Source: JAXLSZ01 sp046330315 (GTDB taxonomy: Bacteria; Actinomycetota; Thermoleophilia; Solirubrobacterales; 70-9). Taken from it: a stretch of 64,000 bases of DNA. Location of the stretch: contig JAXLSZ010000006.1 of the NCBI GenBank assembly GCA_046330315.1, forward strand, positions 1-64,000, in the 5' to 3' direction. The notes under the pieces were generated by a model, which was not told where the DNA came from, did no database searches, and saw only the letters and a program-made list of their open reading frames with translations. Positions 31,629 through 39,467 of this stretch are shown here, piece after piece. The first letter of the stretch is position 1. Each line of letters begins with the position of its first letter. The translations under genes were made by a program, and so were the position numbers.

Positions 31629-33026
31629 TCAGCGGCCGATGTGGAAGCCGATCAGCTCGGGAACTGCGGACAGCGCGCGGCTGGTCGCGCTTGGCCTGCG
31701 GCCCTCCTCCTCGGCGCGCTCCTTGCGGAGCAGCCCCGCCCTGATCGCGGTCCCGCCGGCGTAGCGGAAGGGCTCGGGCGGGACCGCCGAGTGCGGCGGA
31801 TCCACGAAGCCAAGGCGCGAGTGGCGGTCTCGGCGGTCCAGAGCCAGCGAGGCGAGCGTGCGGCCGAGCATCTGCGAGGGCCCGACCCCGTTGCCGGTGT
31901 AGCCGAAGGCCGCCCACGCCCTTCCCCCCGGGGTCGAGACGACGGCGGGCAGGTGGGTCGGGGAGACGTCGATCGGGCCTCCCCAGGCGTTGGTCAGCCG
32001 CCGCCGCTCGAGGCTGGGGAAGAAGCGGCGGATGGAGGCGGCGACCTGGGAGACGACCTCGGGGTCCAGCTCGGCGACGCCGCCGAGGCGCCCGCCGACT
32101 GCCAGCCGCCCTCCCCCCCAACCGAAGGCGATCCGGCCGTCCTCGGTGGTGCGCAGGTAGTGGACCAGATCCCGGCTGTCGGAGATCGCCTCCCCGCCCG
32201 TCCAGCCGATCTCCTCGAGCAGGTCCCCGACCGGCTCGGTGACCACCATGTGGGAGGAGGTGACGGTGAGGGCGTTGCGGAAGGGGGACCCCGAGCGGGC
32301 CGCGGCGCCCCCGAAGGCCAGCACGGCTCGCGGGGCGCTCACCGTGCCGTGCTCGGTGCGGGCCTCGACCCCGGCGGAGGTCTCGGTGAGAGCCCGCACC
32401 GGCGAGCGCTCGAAGATCGCCACGCCGGCCTCGAGGAGCCGGGCGCGCAGGCCCAGCGCGAGGCGGGCGGGCTGCACGGTCGCCGCGTCCGCGAACAGGG
32501 CGCCGCCGCGAAAGCGCGGCGAGGAGCAGCGGCGGGCCACCTGCCCGGGGTCGAGGAGGGTGACCAGGTCGTCTCCCCCCGCGCGGGCGACCGAGGATGC
32601 GATCGCGGCGAGGGCCGCATCCTGGGCCGGAGCTCCGGAGACCTGCATGTAGCCGGACTTCCGGTACCAGGCATCGACGCCCTGCTCGGAGCAGAAGCGG
32701 CCGATCTCGTCGACCGACTCCGCGGAGACCCGGCCGATCTCGAGGGCCGAGCGCTCGCCAAAGCGCCGCGAGAGGTTCTCGAAGCTCAGCCAGAGCGAGT
32801 TGACGAAGCCGCCGTTGCGCCCGCTCGGCCCGTGCCCGCACCGGTCCGCCTCGACCAGCGCGACGCGGGCGCCCGGCTCGGCGGCCAGCGCGTGCCACGC
32901 GGTCCACATCCCCGTGTACCCGCCGCCGACGACGAGGACATCGGCCTGCACGAAGCCGCTCAACGCGGGGACGGGCTCGGCCCGCGGCGCCTCCTCCAAC
33001 CAGTATCCGTGCGGATCGTGCTTCAA
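31629..33026 (-). CDS. FAD-dependent oxidoreductase (DAO family, PuuB-like)
   Basis: 465 residues from TTG 33026. FAD-binding strand VLVVGGGYTGMWTAWHALAAE, then GRNGGFVNSLW with the Gly pair typical of gamma-glutamylputrescine oxidase-like enzymes, and C-terminal FGYTGNGVGPSQMLGRTLASLAL. It probably oxidises an amine or amino-acid derivative to an imine. The TTG lies 15 bases after the MFS gene stop, with no strong ribosome site, so it relies on the upstream gene. Third gene of the marR-MFS-oxidoreductase operon. Confidence 0.87.
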   Translation of the reverse strand: MKHDPHGYWLEEAPRAEPVPALSGFVQADVLVVGGGYTGMWTAWHALAAEPGARVALVEADRCGHGPSGRNGGFVNSLWLSFENLSRRFGERSALEIGRVSAESVDEIGRFCSEQGVDAWYRKSGYMQVSGAPAQDAALAAIASSVARAGGDDLVTLLDPGQVARRCSSPRFRGGALFADAATVQPARLALGLRARLLEAGVAIFERSPVRALTETSAGVEARTEHGTVSAPRAVLAFGGAAARSGSPFRNALTVTSSHMVVTEPVGDLLEEIGWTGGEAISDSRDLVHYLRTTEDGRIAFGWGGGRLAVGGRLGGVAELDPEVVSQVAASIRRFFPSLERRRLTNAWGGPIDVSPTHLPAVVSTPGGRAWAAFGYTGNGVGPSQMLGRTLASLALDRRDRHSRLGFVDPPHSAVPPEPFRYAGGTAIRAGLLRKERAEEEGRRPSATSRALSAVPELIGFHIGR

Positions 33027-33040
33027 GGGCGCCGCGCAGC

Positions 33041-34300
33041 CTAGATAGTCGCGGCGGATTCCGCCGGGCGCCGGGGGGCGCGCACCGTCCGCGTCTCCCG
33101 GATGCGGCGGAAGGACACGTGCGCGGCCCAGGAAGCGGCCAGCCCGGCCGCCGCCGCGAGCAGCAGGGCGGCGCGCGGGTCGTAGGCCTCCGAGAGCCAG
33201 CCGGCGATCGGGCCGCCGATCGGCGTCGAGCCGAGGAAGACAACCGAGTAGAGCGCCATCACCCTGCCCCGCATCTCCGGGGCGACCTCGAGCTGGAGGG
33301 TCGAGTTGATCGCCGCCGCGAAGGTGACCGAGGAGGCTCCGAGCAGCGCCAGCACCCCGGCCTCCAGGACGAGGCTCGGGGCCAGCGCGGCCAGCAGCGA
33401 TAGGCAGCCGAAGGCGAGCGCGCCAGCGGCGATCACCCGGGACCCGGTGCGGCCCCTCGCACCGGTCAGCAGGGCGCCGGCCACCGAGCCCACACCCATC
33501 GCGGAGGCGAGGACGGCGTAGGCCGTGGCCCCGCCGCCGAAGGTGAACCGGGCGAGCAGCGGGAGGATGACCTGGAAGTTGAGGCCCAGGGTCCCGACGA
33601 GGGCCATCAACGCAAGCGGCACGGCGAGCTGGGGGGTGCCGGTGACGTAGCGGACGGCGGCCCGGATGGCACCGGGCTCGCGCGGGACCGGGGGCGAGGC
33701 GTGAAGGTCGCGCGGCCGCATCCCGGCGAGCGCGACGATCATCGCGACGAAGCTCGTCGCGTTGACGGCGAAGCACGGGGTCACCCCCGCGGCGGCGATC
33801 ACGATCCCGGCGGCGGCGGGCCCGAGGATGCGCGCCGAGTGAACGATCACGCTGTTGAGGCTGACCGCGTTGACCACCCGATCGGGCCCGACCATCTCGA
33901 TCACGAAGCTCTGCCGGGTCGGGTTGTCCACCGCGTTGATCGCCCCCCGCAGGAACACCAGGGCGAAGACCATCGCAGGGGTCACCACCCCCGTTGCGCT
34001 GACCGCGAGCAGCCCGAGGGCCGGGACAACCATCAGCGACTGGGTGGCGATCAGCAGGGAGCGCTTGGGCACCCGGTCGGCGAGCACCCCGCCCCAGGCG
34101 CCGAAGAGGAGGACCGGAAGGAACTGCAGGGCGGTCGTCAGGCCGACCGCCAGGCCGCTGCCCGTGAGTTCGAGGACGAGCCAGGCCTCGGCGACCATCT
34201 GCATCCAGTTGCCGGAGAGCGAGACCACCTGACCCGCGAAGTAGCGGCGGTAGTTGCGGACGGAGAGGGATTCGAAGGGTCGTCGGAGCGCTTCGGTCAA
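33041..34300 (-). CDS. MFS transporter (enterobactin-exporter-like, MFS_3)
   Basis: 419 residues with 11-12 membrane segments. N-terminal SVRNYRRYFAGQVVSLSGNWMQMVAEAWLVLELTGSG and LADRVPKR are hallmarks of the MFS_3 (EntS-like) branch; FLRGAINAVDNPTRQSFVIEMVG is another. TTG 34300 overlaps the marR stop (TTGA). Together with the FAD oxidoreductase it may protect against, or take up and degrade, an organic cation. Direction of transport is not visible. Confidence 0.88.
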   Translation of the reverse strand: MTEALRRPFESLSVRNYRRYFAGQVVSLSGNWMQMVAEAWLVLELTGSGLAVGLTTALQFLPVLLFGAWGGVLADRVPKRSLLIATQSLMVVPALGLLAVSATGVVTPAMVFALVFLRGAINAVDNPTRQSFVIEMVGPDRVVNAVSLNSVIVHSARILGPAAAGIVIAAAGVTPCFAVNATSFVAMIVALAGMRPRDLHASPPVPREPGAIRAAVRYVTGTPQLAVPLALMALVGTLGLNFQVILPLLARFTFGGGATAYAVLASAMGVGSVAGALLTGARGRTGSRVIAAGALAFGCLSLLAALAPSLVLEAGVLALLGASSVTFAAAINSTLQLEVAPEMRGRVMALYSVVFLGSTPIGGPIAGWLSEAYDPRAALLLAAAAGLAASWAAHVSFRRIRETRTVRAPRRPAESAATI

Positions 34301-34749
34301 GCCCGCTCACCCTCGAGCATGCGCTCGAGCACCTCTGCCGCCCGCTCCAGCGCCCGCACGTCCTGCGGCGGCATCGCCCGCATGCGCCGGGCCAGGTAGG
34401 CGTTCTTGCGTCCCCGCAGCCTGCGCAGCCGGTCGCGGCCCGCCGGCGTAACGCTGACCAGGGCGCTGCGGCCGTCGGAGGGGTCGGGGGTGCGGGAGAT
34501 CAGGCCATCGGCGGCGAGCGCGGACAGCGTCCGGGTGGCGGTCGGGCGCTTGACGCGCTCGATCCGCGCAAGCTCGCTCGGCGTCAGAGGACCGTGGCGC
34601 TCGACGCTTGCCAGCGCGGAGGCGCCGGTCGGGCTGAGCTCCCCCGCCGCCTCCTGGCGCAGCCGGCGCGCGGTCCTGGTGACCGCCAGCCTGAGGCGCG
34701 CCGCCGAGGCGGTGAGGTCTTGGGGGAGTGTGATGTCGCGGGTGCCCAT
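34297..34749 (-). CDS. MarR-family transcriptional regulator
   Basis: 150 residues from ATG 34749. Winged helix: PLTPSELARIERVKRPTATRTLSALAADGLISRT, wing PDPSDGRSALVSVTPAG. First gene of the MFS-oxidoreductase operon and therefore probably their local repressor. The AT-rich upstream stretch holds TATACT (-10, minus strand, 34771-34776) overlapped by dyad GTGAT...ATCAC, a plausible operator. Divergent from an ion channel gene 104 bases away. Confidence 0.88.
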   Translation of the reverse strand: MGTRDITLPQDLTASAARLRLAVTRTARRLRQEAAGELSPTGASALASVERHGPLTPSELARIERVKRPTATRTLSALAADGLISRTPDPSDGRSALVSVTPAGRDRLRRLRGRKNAYLARRMRAMPPQDVRALERAAEVLERMLEGERA

Positions 34750-34852
34750 AAGTGATTAGCCTTGGTAATTAGTATAGCAAACTATCACCGGGCCGGGGAT
34801 CACGGGGCTGAGGCGGGAAGGCGGAGGGGCGCCGGCGTCGAACCTCCCGTCC
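34750..34852. promoter_or_regulatory. Divergent control region of marR and ion-channel gene
   Basis: The AT-rich stretch 34751-34787 carries TATACT (minus strand -10 at 34771-34776) for marR and outer half-sites GTGAT (34752-34756) and ATCAC (34784-34788). The rest, to 34852, is GC-rich; I see no clear promoter for the channel gene. Confidence 0.4.
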
Positions 34853-35641
34853 ATGGACGCTCGCAGCGAGCGGGTCGCCGCCTGGCTGAACACCCCGATG
34901 ATGATCGCCGCGGCGCTCACCCTGCCGGCGGTGGCGCTGACCGAGTCTCACCCCTCCGGCACCGTCGCCTCGGTCGCCAACGCGCTCAACTGGATCGTCT
35001 GGCTGGCCTTCCTCGCCGAGCTGGTGATCATGCTCGCGGTGGTGCCCGACCGCCGGGCCTGGCTGCGCGACAACCCGCTCGACCTGATCATCGTCGTCTT
35101 GACGCCGCCGGTCCTCCCCCCCGGCCTGCAGATCCTCCGCCTGCTGCGCCTGCTTCGCCTGCTGCGCCTCGCCCAGCTCTCGCGTGACGTCTTCTCGCTG
35201 CGCGGGTTGCGCTACGCCGCGCTGCTCGCCCTGCTCAGCGCCGTCGCCGGGGGGGCCGCGTTCGTCGCCTTCGAAAGGCACGACCAGCACCTGACCGCCT
35301 GGCAGGGGGTCTACTGGGCGGTGACGACGATGACCACGGTAGGCTCGGACATCTACCCGACGACCACGGGCTCCGAGGTGGTCTCCCTGATCATCGTCCT
35401 GGTCGGCATCTGCTTCGTGGCCCTGCTGACCGGCGCCGTCGCCCAGCGCTTCCTGGGACCCGAGTTCGAGCAGGTCGAGGCCGAGATCTCGGCGGGGCCC
35501 CGCGCCGCGGAGGCCGTGGCGATGCGCGAGCTCCGGGCCGTGCGCCGGCAGCTCGGAGCCCTCGAGCTGGCCCTGGAGCGGCTCGTGGAGGACCGCCGCG
35601 ACTCCGGGCCGGAGGGCGGGGACCAGACCCAGGGCAGCTAG
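34853..35641 (+). CDS. Voltage-gated-type ion channel with altered selectivity filter
   Basis: 262 residues. N-terminal segments S1-S3 are followed by an Arg-rich S4-like helix (ILRLLRLLRLLRLAQLSR), then S5, pore loop and S6, and a C-terminal coiled helix (ELRAVRRQLGALELALERL). The pore reads YWAVTTMTTVGSDIYPTT, residues around 161-166: where K+ channels have TVGYGD this one has TVGSD, one residue shorter. The selectivity therefore cannot be taken as K+. ATG 34853. Followed by a family B palindrome 29 bases past the stop. Confidence 0.85.
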   Translation: MDARSERVAAWLNTPMMIAAALTLPAVALTESHPSGTVASVANALNWIVWLAFLAELVIMLAVVPDRRAWLRDNPLDLIIVVLTPPVLPPGLQILRLLRLLRLLRLAQLSRDVFSLRGLRYAALLALLSAVAGGAAFVAFERHDQHLTAWQGVYWAVTTMTTVGSDIYPTTTGSEVVSLIIVLVGICFVALLTGAVAQRFLGPEFEQVEAEISAGPRAAEAVAMRELRAVRRQLGALELALERLVEDRRDSGPEGGDQTQGS

Positions 35642-35669
35642 CCCTCCAACCCACCCCACCCCACCACCA

Positions 35670-35717
35670 CCGAACGTCCCGGAGTTGTTGCCATAGGGGG
35701 TACTCAGGGACGTTCGG
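35670..35717. repeat. Family B palindrome, copy B1
   Basis: 16-bp arms CCGAACGTCCCGGAGT (35670-35685) and ACTCAGGGACGTTCGG (35702-35717), matching at 15 of 16, with a 16-base loop. Lies between the channel stop and the M1 peptidase start, 38 bases before the latter. Confidence 0.88.
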
Positions 35718-35754
35718 CGGGTGGCCGGGCCGGTGGGGCTGATCTAATGCCGGG

Positions 35755-37341
35755 GTGAGCACTGCCGCGAAGATCGCCCTCGGGGCCAGCGCGACGGGGC
35801 TGGCATCCGCGGCGCTCGCCCTGGCGGGTGCCGGCGCCGGGGCGACCGCCGCCGCACCCACCGCACATGCCGCGGGCGCACATGCCGCGGCCGCACCCAC
35901 CGCACATGCCGCCCCCGCAGCCGCACCCGGCGCCCGCCTCTCCACCTCCGCGCCCGTCGCGCTTCGCGTCAAGCTCGCCGCGACCGCCGGCAGGCCCGTA
36001 GCCGCCCGGGGAAACGGCGGCCGCGACCCCTTCTTCCCCGGCTACGGGACCGACGCCTACGACGTCTCGCGTTATCGCCTCGACCTGCGGTTCACGCCTC
36101 CGCGGCGGCCACGGCGAGGCGGGCGGATCGCCGCGACCGACCGCATCGAGGCGAGGGCCCGCGCCCGGCTGGTTCGCTTCGGTCTCGACCTGGTGGGCCT
36201 GCGGGTGACCTCGGTCCGGGTGGACGGCGCCACTTCACGCTTCCGCCGCCGCGGCCACAAGCTGATCGTGGTGCCGGCGACGCCGATCGCCGCGGGCGGA
36301 TCCTTCTCCGCGGTCGTCCGCTACCGCGGCCACCCGCGGAAGCTCACCGACCCTGACGGATCCAGGGAGGGCTGGTTCGGTACCCGCGACCTCGGCGCCG
36401 TCGCGGTGGGCGAGCCGGTGGGAACGGCGGCATGGCTCGCCTGCAACGACTCGCTAACCGACAAGGCCGCCCTCGAGGTCACCGTCACGGCGCCGCGTCG
36501 CACCCGCCGCGGGCCGCTCGTCGGGGTGGCCAACGGCCGCCTGGTCGCAGTCGGGAACTCCGCCGGGAGCAGGTCGTGGCACTGGGTCGCCTCCGATCAG
36601 ATGGCCCCCTACCTGGCCACGGTGGCGATCGGGAACTTCAAGCTCGCCAGGCAGTCGGTGGCGGGCATCCCGGCCTGGACCGCGATCGACCGGGCCTGGC
36701 TTCGCCGGGGCTCGAAGCTGGGGGCCAGGGCGCGCCGGATCCGGCGGCTGCTGCCGGGGATCGTCAGGTTCGAGCGGCGGCTCTACGGGGCCTATCCCTT
36801 CGACGCCGCCGGCTCGATCGTCGCCGCCGTCGAGGTCGGGTACGCGCTGGAGACCCAGACCCGGCCCTTCTATCCAGGCCCGCCGAGCCGCAACATCATC
36901 GTCCACGAAACCGCCCACCAGTGGTTCGGCGACTCGGTCGGTCTGCGTCGCTGGCGCGACATCTGGCTGAATGAGGGGTTCGCGACGATCACCGAATGGA
37001 TCTACCGGGAGAGGCACGGCGGCCCCAGCGTGCGCAGCGTCTTCGACCGGCTGCGCAGGCGCCCCGAGAGCGCCGGGTTCTGGCGCCCGCCCCCCGCACG
37101 GCCCGGGACCCCCAAGAACCTGTTCGGCGGCTCGGTCTACGTGAGGGGCGCCATGGCTCTCGAGGCGCTGCGGATCAAGGTCGGCAAGCGGACCTTCGCG
37201 GCGATCCTTCGCGGCTGGGCCGCCGAGCATCGCCACGGCACCGCCGGCACGGGGCAGTTCATCCGCTTCGCCGAGCAGCGCTCCGGACGGCGCCTGCGCG
37301 GCCTATTCCGGCGCTGGCTGTTCCGTCCCGGCAAGCCCTAG
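35755..37341 (+). CDS. Secreted M1-family metallopeptidase
   Basis: 528 residues from GTG 35755. A signal peptide-like start runs into a low-complexity Ala/His/Thr stretch with the repeated words APTAHAA and GAHAAAA. Zinc ligands are His384 and His388 in HETAHQWFGDSV and Glu407 in WLNEGFATIT, with the standard 18-residue spacing. Glu385 is the general base. The exopeptidase GxMEN motif is replaced by VEVGYALETQ, so N-terminus binding may differ. Length is shorter than aminopeptidase N because the C-terminal helical domain is missing, as in many actinobacterial members. Probably extracellular. Confidence 0.9.
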   Translation: MSTAAKIALGASATGLASAALALAGAGAGATAAAPTAHAAGAHAAAAPTAHAAPAAAPGARLSTSAPVALRVKLAATAGRPVAARGNGGRDPFFPGYGTDAYDVSRYRLDLRFTPPRRPRRGGRIAATDRIEARARARLVRFGLDLVGLRVTSVRVDGATSRFRRRGHKLIVVPATPIAAGGSFSAVVRYRGHPRKLTDPDGSREGWFGTRDLGAVAVGEPVGTAAWLACNDSLTDKAALEVTVTAPRRTRRGPLVGVANGRLVAVGNSAGSRSWHWVASDQMAPYLATVAIGNFKLARQSVAGIPAWTAIDRAWLRRGSKLGARARRIRRLLPGIVRFERRLYGAYPFDAAGSIVAAVEVGYALETQTRPFYPGPPSRNIIVHETAHQWFGDSVGLRRWRDIWLNEGFATITEWIYRERHGGPSVRSVFDRLRRRPESAGFWRPPPARPGTPKNLFGGSVYVRGAMALEALRIKVGKRTFAAILRGWAAEHRHGTAGTGQFIRFAEQRSGRRLRGLFRRWLFRPGKP

Positions 37342-37370
37342 CCAGGATCCGGCTCGCCTAACATTGGCGG

Positions 37371-38321
37371 GTGGCAACGATGCCGGACCTCGATCCCGCC
37401 GCGGTCGCCGACGTCGGATCGAGGCTGCGGGAGAACATCCGCGCGGCGGTCAAGGTGAGGCGGGGCGCGCTCTCGGATCTGATCGTCGCGCTGCTCGCCG
37501 AGGGCCACGTGCTGATCGAGGACCACCCGGGCGTCGGCAAGACGGCCCTGGCCCGGGCGCTGGCCCGCTCGGTCGACGCCGAGTACGCGCGGATCCAGTG
37601 CACCGTGGACCTGCTTCCCGCCGACGTCGTCGGCACCAACGTCTTCGACCAGCGCGAGGCACGGTTCGAGTTCCACCCCGGCCCGGTGTTCGCCAACGTC
37701 GTCCTCGTGGACGAGATCAACCGCGCCTCGCCGAAGACGCAGTCGGGCCTGCTCGAGTGCATGCAGGAACGCCGGGTCACCGTGGACGGCCAGGCGCACC
37801 CGCTCGCCAGGCCGTTCCTGGTGATCGCCACCCAGAACCCCGTCTCCTACCAGGGAACCTACCCGCTTCCCGAGGCCCAGCTCGACCGTTTCATGGTGCA
37901 GCTCACGATGGGGTATCCCGAGCCCGCCGAGGAGGCGGCGATGCTGGAGGAGCACGCCGCCCGCGACCGGGTGCTCGACCTCGAGCCGGTCACCGACATC
38001 GCCACCCTGCTCGCCGCGCAGCGGGCGGCCTCAGAGGTCAACGGGAGCGACGCGCTGCGCCGCTACGTCGTCGCGCTTTGCGAGGCGACCCGCGCCGACC
38101 CCCGGGTCGAGCTCGGGGCAAGCCCGCGGGCCGGACTCCAGCTCTACCGGGCAGCCCGTGCCCGGGCGGCCCTCGAGGGTCGCGACCACACCCTCCCCGA
38201 CGACGTCCAGGCCCTGGCCCCGGCGGTCCTCGGGCACCGCCTCCTGCTCGAGCCCGGCGCGGGGCCGTCCGATCGCGCCGCCGTCGTCTCCGCGGCGCTG
38301 GAGCGCACGGCGGCGCTGTAG
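37371..38321 (+). CDS. MoxR-family AAA+ ATPase
   Basis: 316 residues from GTG 37371. Walker A is EDHPGVGKTALARALA, Walker B VVLVDEINRASPKTQSGLLE, sensor 1 FLVIATQNPVSYQGTYPLPEAQLDRF and the Arg finger in that block. C-terminal helical lid PRVELGASPRAGLQLYRAARA is family-typical. MoxR ATPases act as chaperones for DUF58/VWA partners, and a DUF58 gene follows 25 bases later. Third partner is a transglutaminase. Confidence 0.94.
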   Translation: MATMPDLDPAAVADVGSRLRENIRAAVKVRRGALSDLIVALLAEGHVLIEDHPGVGKTALARALARSVDAEYARIQCTVDLLPADVVGTNVFDQREARFEFHPGPVFANVVLVDEINRASPKTQSGLLECMQERRVTVDGQAHPLARPFLVIATQNPVSYQGTYPLPEAQLDRFMVQLTMGYPEPAEEAAMLEEHAARDRVLDLEPVTDIATLLAAQRAASEVNGSDALRRYVVALCEATRADPRVELGASPRAGLQLYRAARARAALEGRDHTLPDDVQALAPAVLGHRLLLEPGAGPSDRAAVVSAALERTAAL

Positions 38322-38345
38322 CGCTGCGGCGACGCTGCTCCGGAG

Positions 38346-39467
38346 ATGAGCGACTCCGATCACCGGGCCGGCTCGGGCGCGGCGCGGGTGATCGTCGCGC
38401 TCGGCGCCGCTCTCCTCGCCGCCGGGCTCGGGTTCGGGGCGCCCTCCCTGGTGGTGCCCGGCGTCGCGCTCCTTGCCGGGGACCTGGGGATGGCGGCCTG
38501 GGTCCGCTACTCCGCGGCGCGCAGCGGGATCGGCGCCACCGCCGGGCCCTGGAGCGTCACCGAGGGCGACCCCTACCCGCTGCGCGTGGCGGTCTCCGGT
38601 CCGCGGGTGCCCCTGCCGGGCGGAAGGCTCGAGCACCCGCTGCTAGCCGCCGCCGTGGACCTCGGCCCCGGCCTCCGGTGGCGGGGCGAGCGCACCCTCG
38701 AGCTCGCCGCCCCGGCGCGGGGGCGCCACCTGCTCGAGCCGCCGGTCCTGGTCGTCACCGACCCGTTCGGCCTGCACAGCGCCCGCCTCAGCGGCGGCGA
38801 GCCGACTCCGGTGATGGTCCTCCCCCGGATCGAGCCGGTCTCCGCCCCGGTCCCCTCCGGCGGCGGGACGGGAACGGCCGGCGCCTTCGCCTCGGGGCGA
38901 GACGCCGGGAGCGACTGGCGCACCGTGGATTTCGAGCTCGACGGGGTGAGACCGTTCCGCGAAGGGTCACCCGCCTCGCGGATCCACTGGCCGACCGTGG
39001 CGCGAAGCGGCGAGCTCTTCGAGCGGCGGCTGACCGGCGGCGGGCGCTCGCTCCCGGCCGTGGTGCTCGACTCCCGGGACCCCGTCGACGGCAAGACCCT
39101 CGACGCGGCGGTTCGCGCCGCCGCCTCGCTCTGCGCCAACCTCCTCGACGCCGGGGGGTGCCTGCTGGCCCTTCCGGGGGAGCGCCGCGCCCGCCGCATC
39201 CTCGACCCCGGGGGCTGGCGCGAGGCGCATGCCGCCCTGGCCCAGGTGGAGGAGGGGCCGCCCTGCCCCGAGGCGACGGCGCTGGGAGCAGGGGCCGCCT
39301 TCGTGGTCAGCGCGTCGCGGGCGCCGCGAGCTCGCGGCCATCACCGGGGTGCGGAGACCTGGCTTCTGTCCCCCGGCCAAGGGCCCGTGACCGGATCCCC
39401 CTTCTCGGTCGCGGGCTTCGCGGCGCGGCCGCCGGACGCCCCGCGGCGCGCCGGGGTGGCGGCGTGA
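38346..39467 (+). CDS. DUF58-domain protein
   Basis: 373 residues. Two N-terminal hydrophobic segments (VIVALGAALLAAGLGFG and LVVPGVALLAGDLGMAAWV), then the DUF58 core with DWRTVDFELDGVRPFREGSPASRIHWPTVARSGELFERRL, the conserved block that includes the invariant R-x-I-H-W-x-x-x-A-R. The C-terminal part is VWA-like without a full MIDAS. Works with the upstream MoxR ATPase, probably in envelope assembly. Its stop overlaps the transglutaminase start by four bases. Confidence 0.9.
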   Translation: MSDSDHRAGSGAARVIVALGAALLAAGLGFGAPSLVVPGVALLAGDLGMAAWVRYSAARSGIGATAGPWSVTEGDPYPLRVAVSGPRVPLPGGRLEHPLLAAAVDLGPGLRWRGERTLELAAPARGRHLLEPPVLVVTDPFGLHSARLSGGEPTPVMVLPRIEPVSAPVPSGGGTGTAGAFASGRDAGSDWRTVDFELDGVRPFREGSPASRIHWPTVARSGELFERRLTGGGRSLPAVVLDSRDPVDGKTLDAAVRAAASLCANLLDAGGCLLALPGERRARRILDPGGWREAHAALAQVEEGPPCPEATALGAGAAFVVSASRAPRARGHHRGAETWLLSPGQGPVTGSPFSVAGFAARPPDAPRRAGVAA

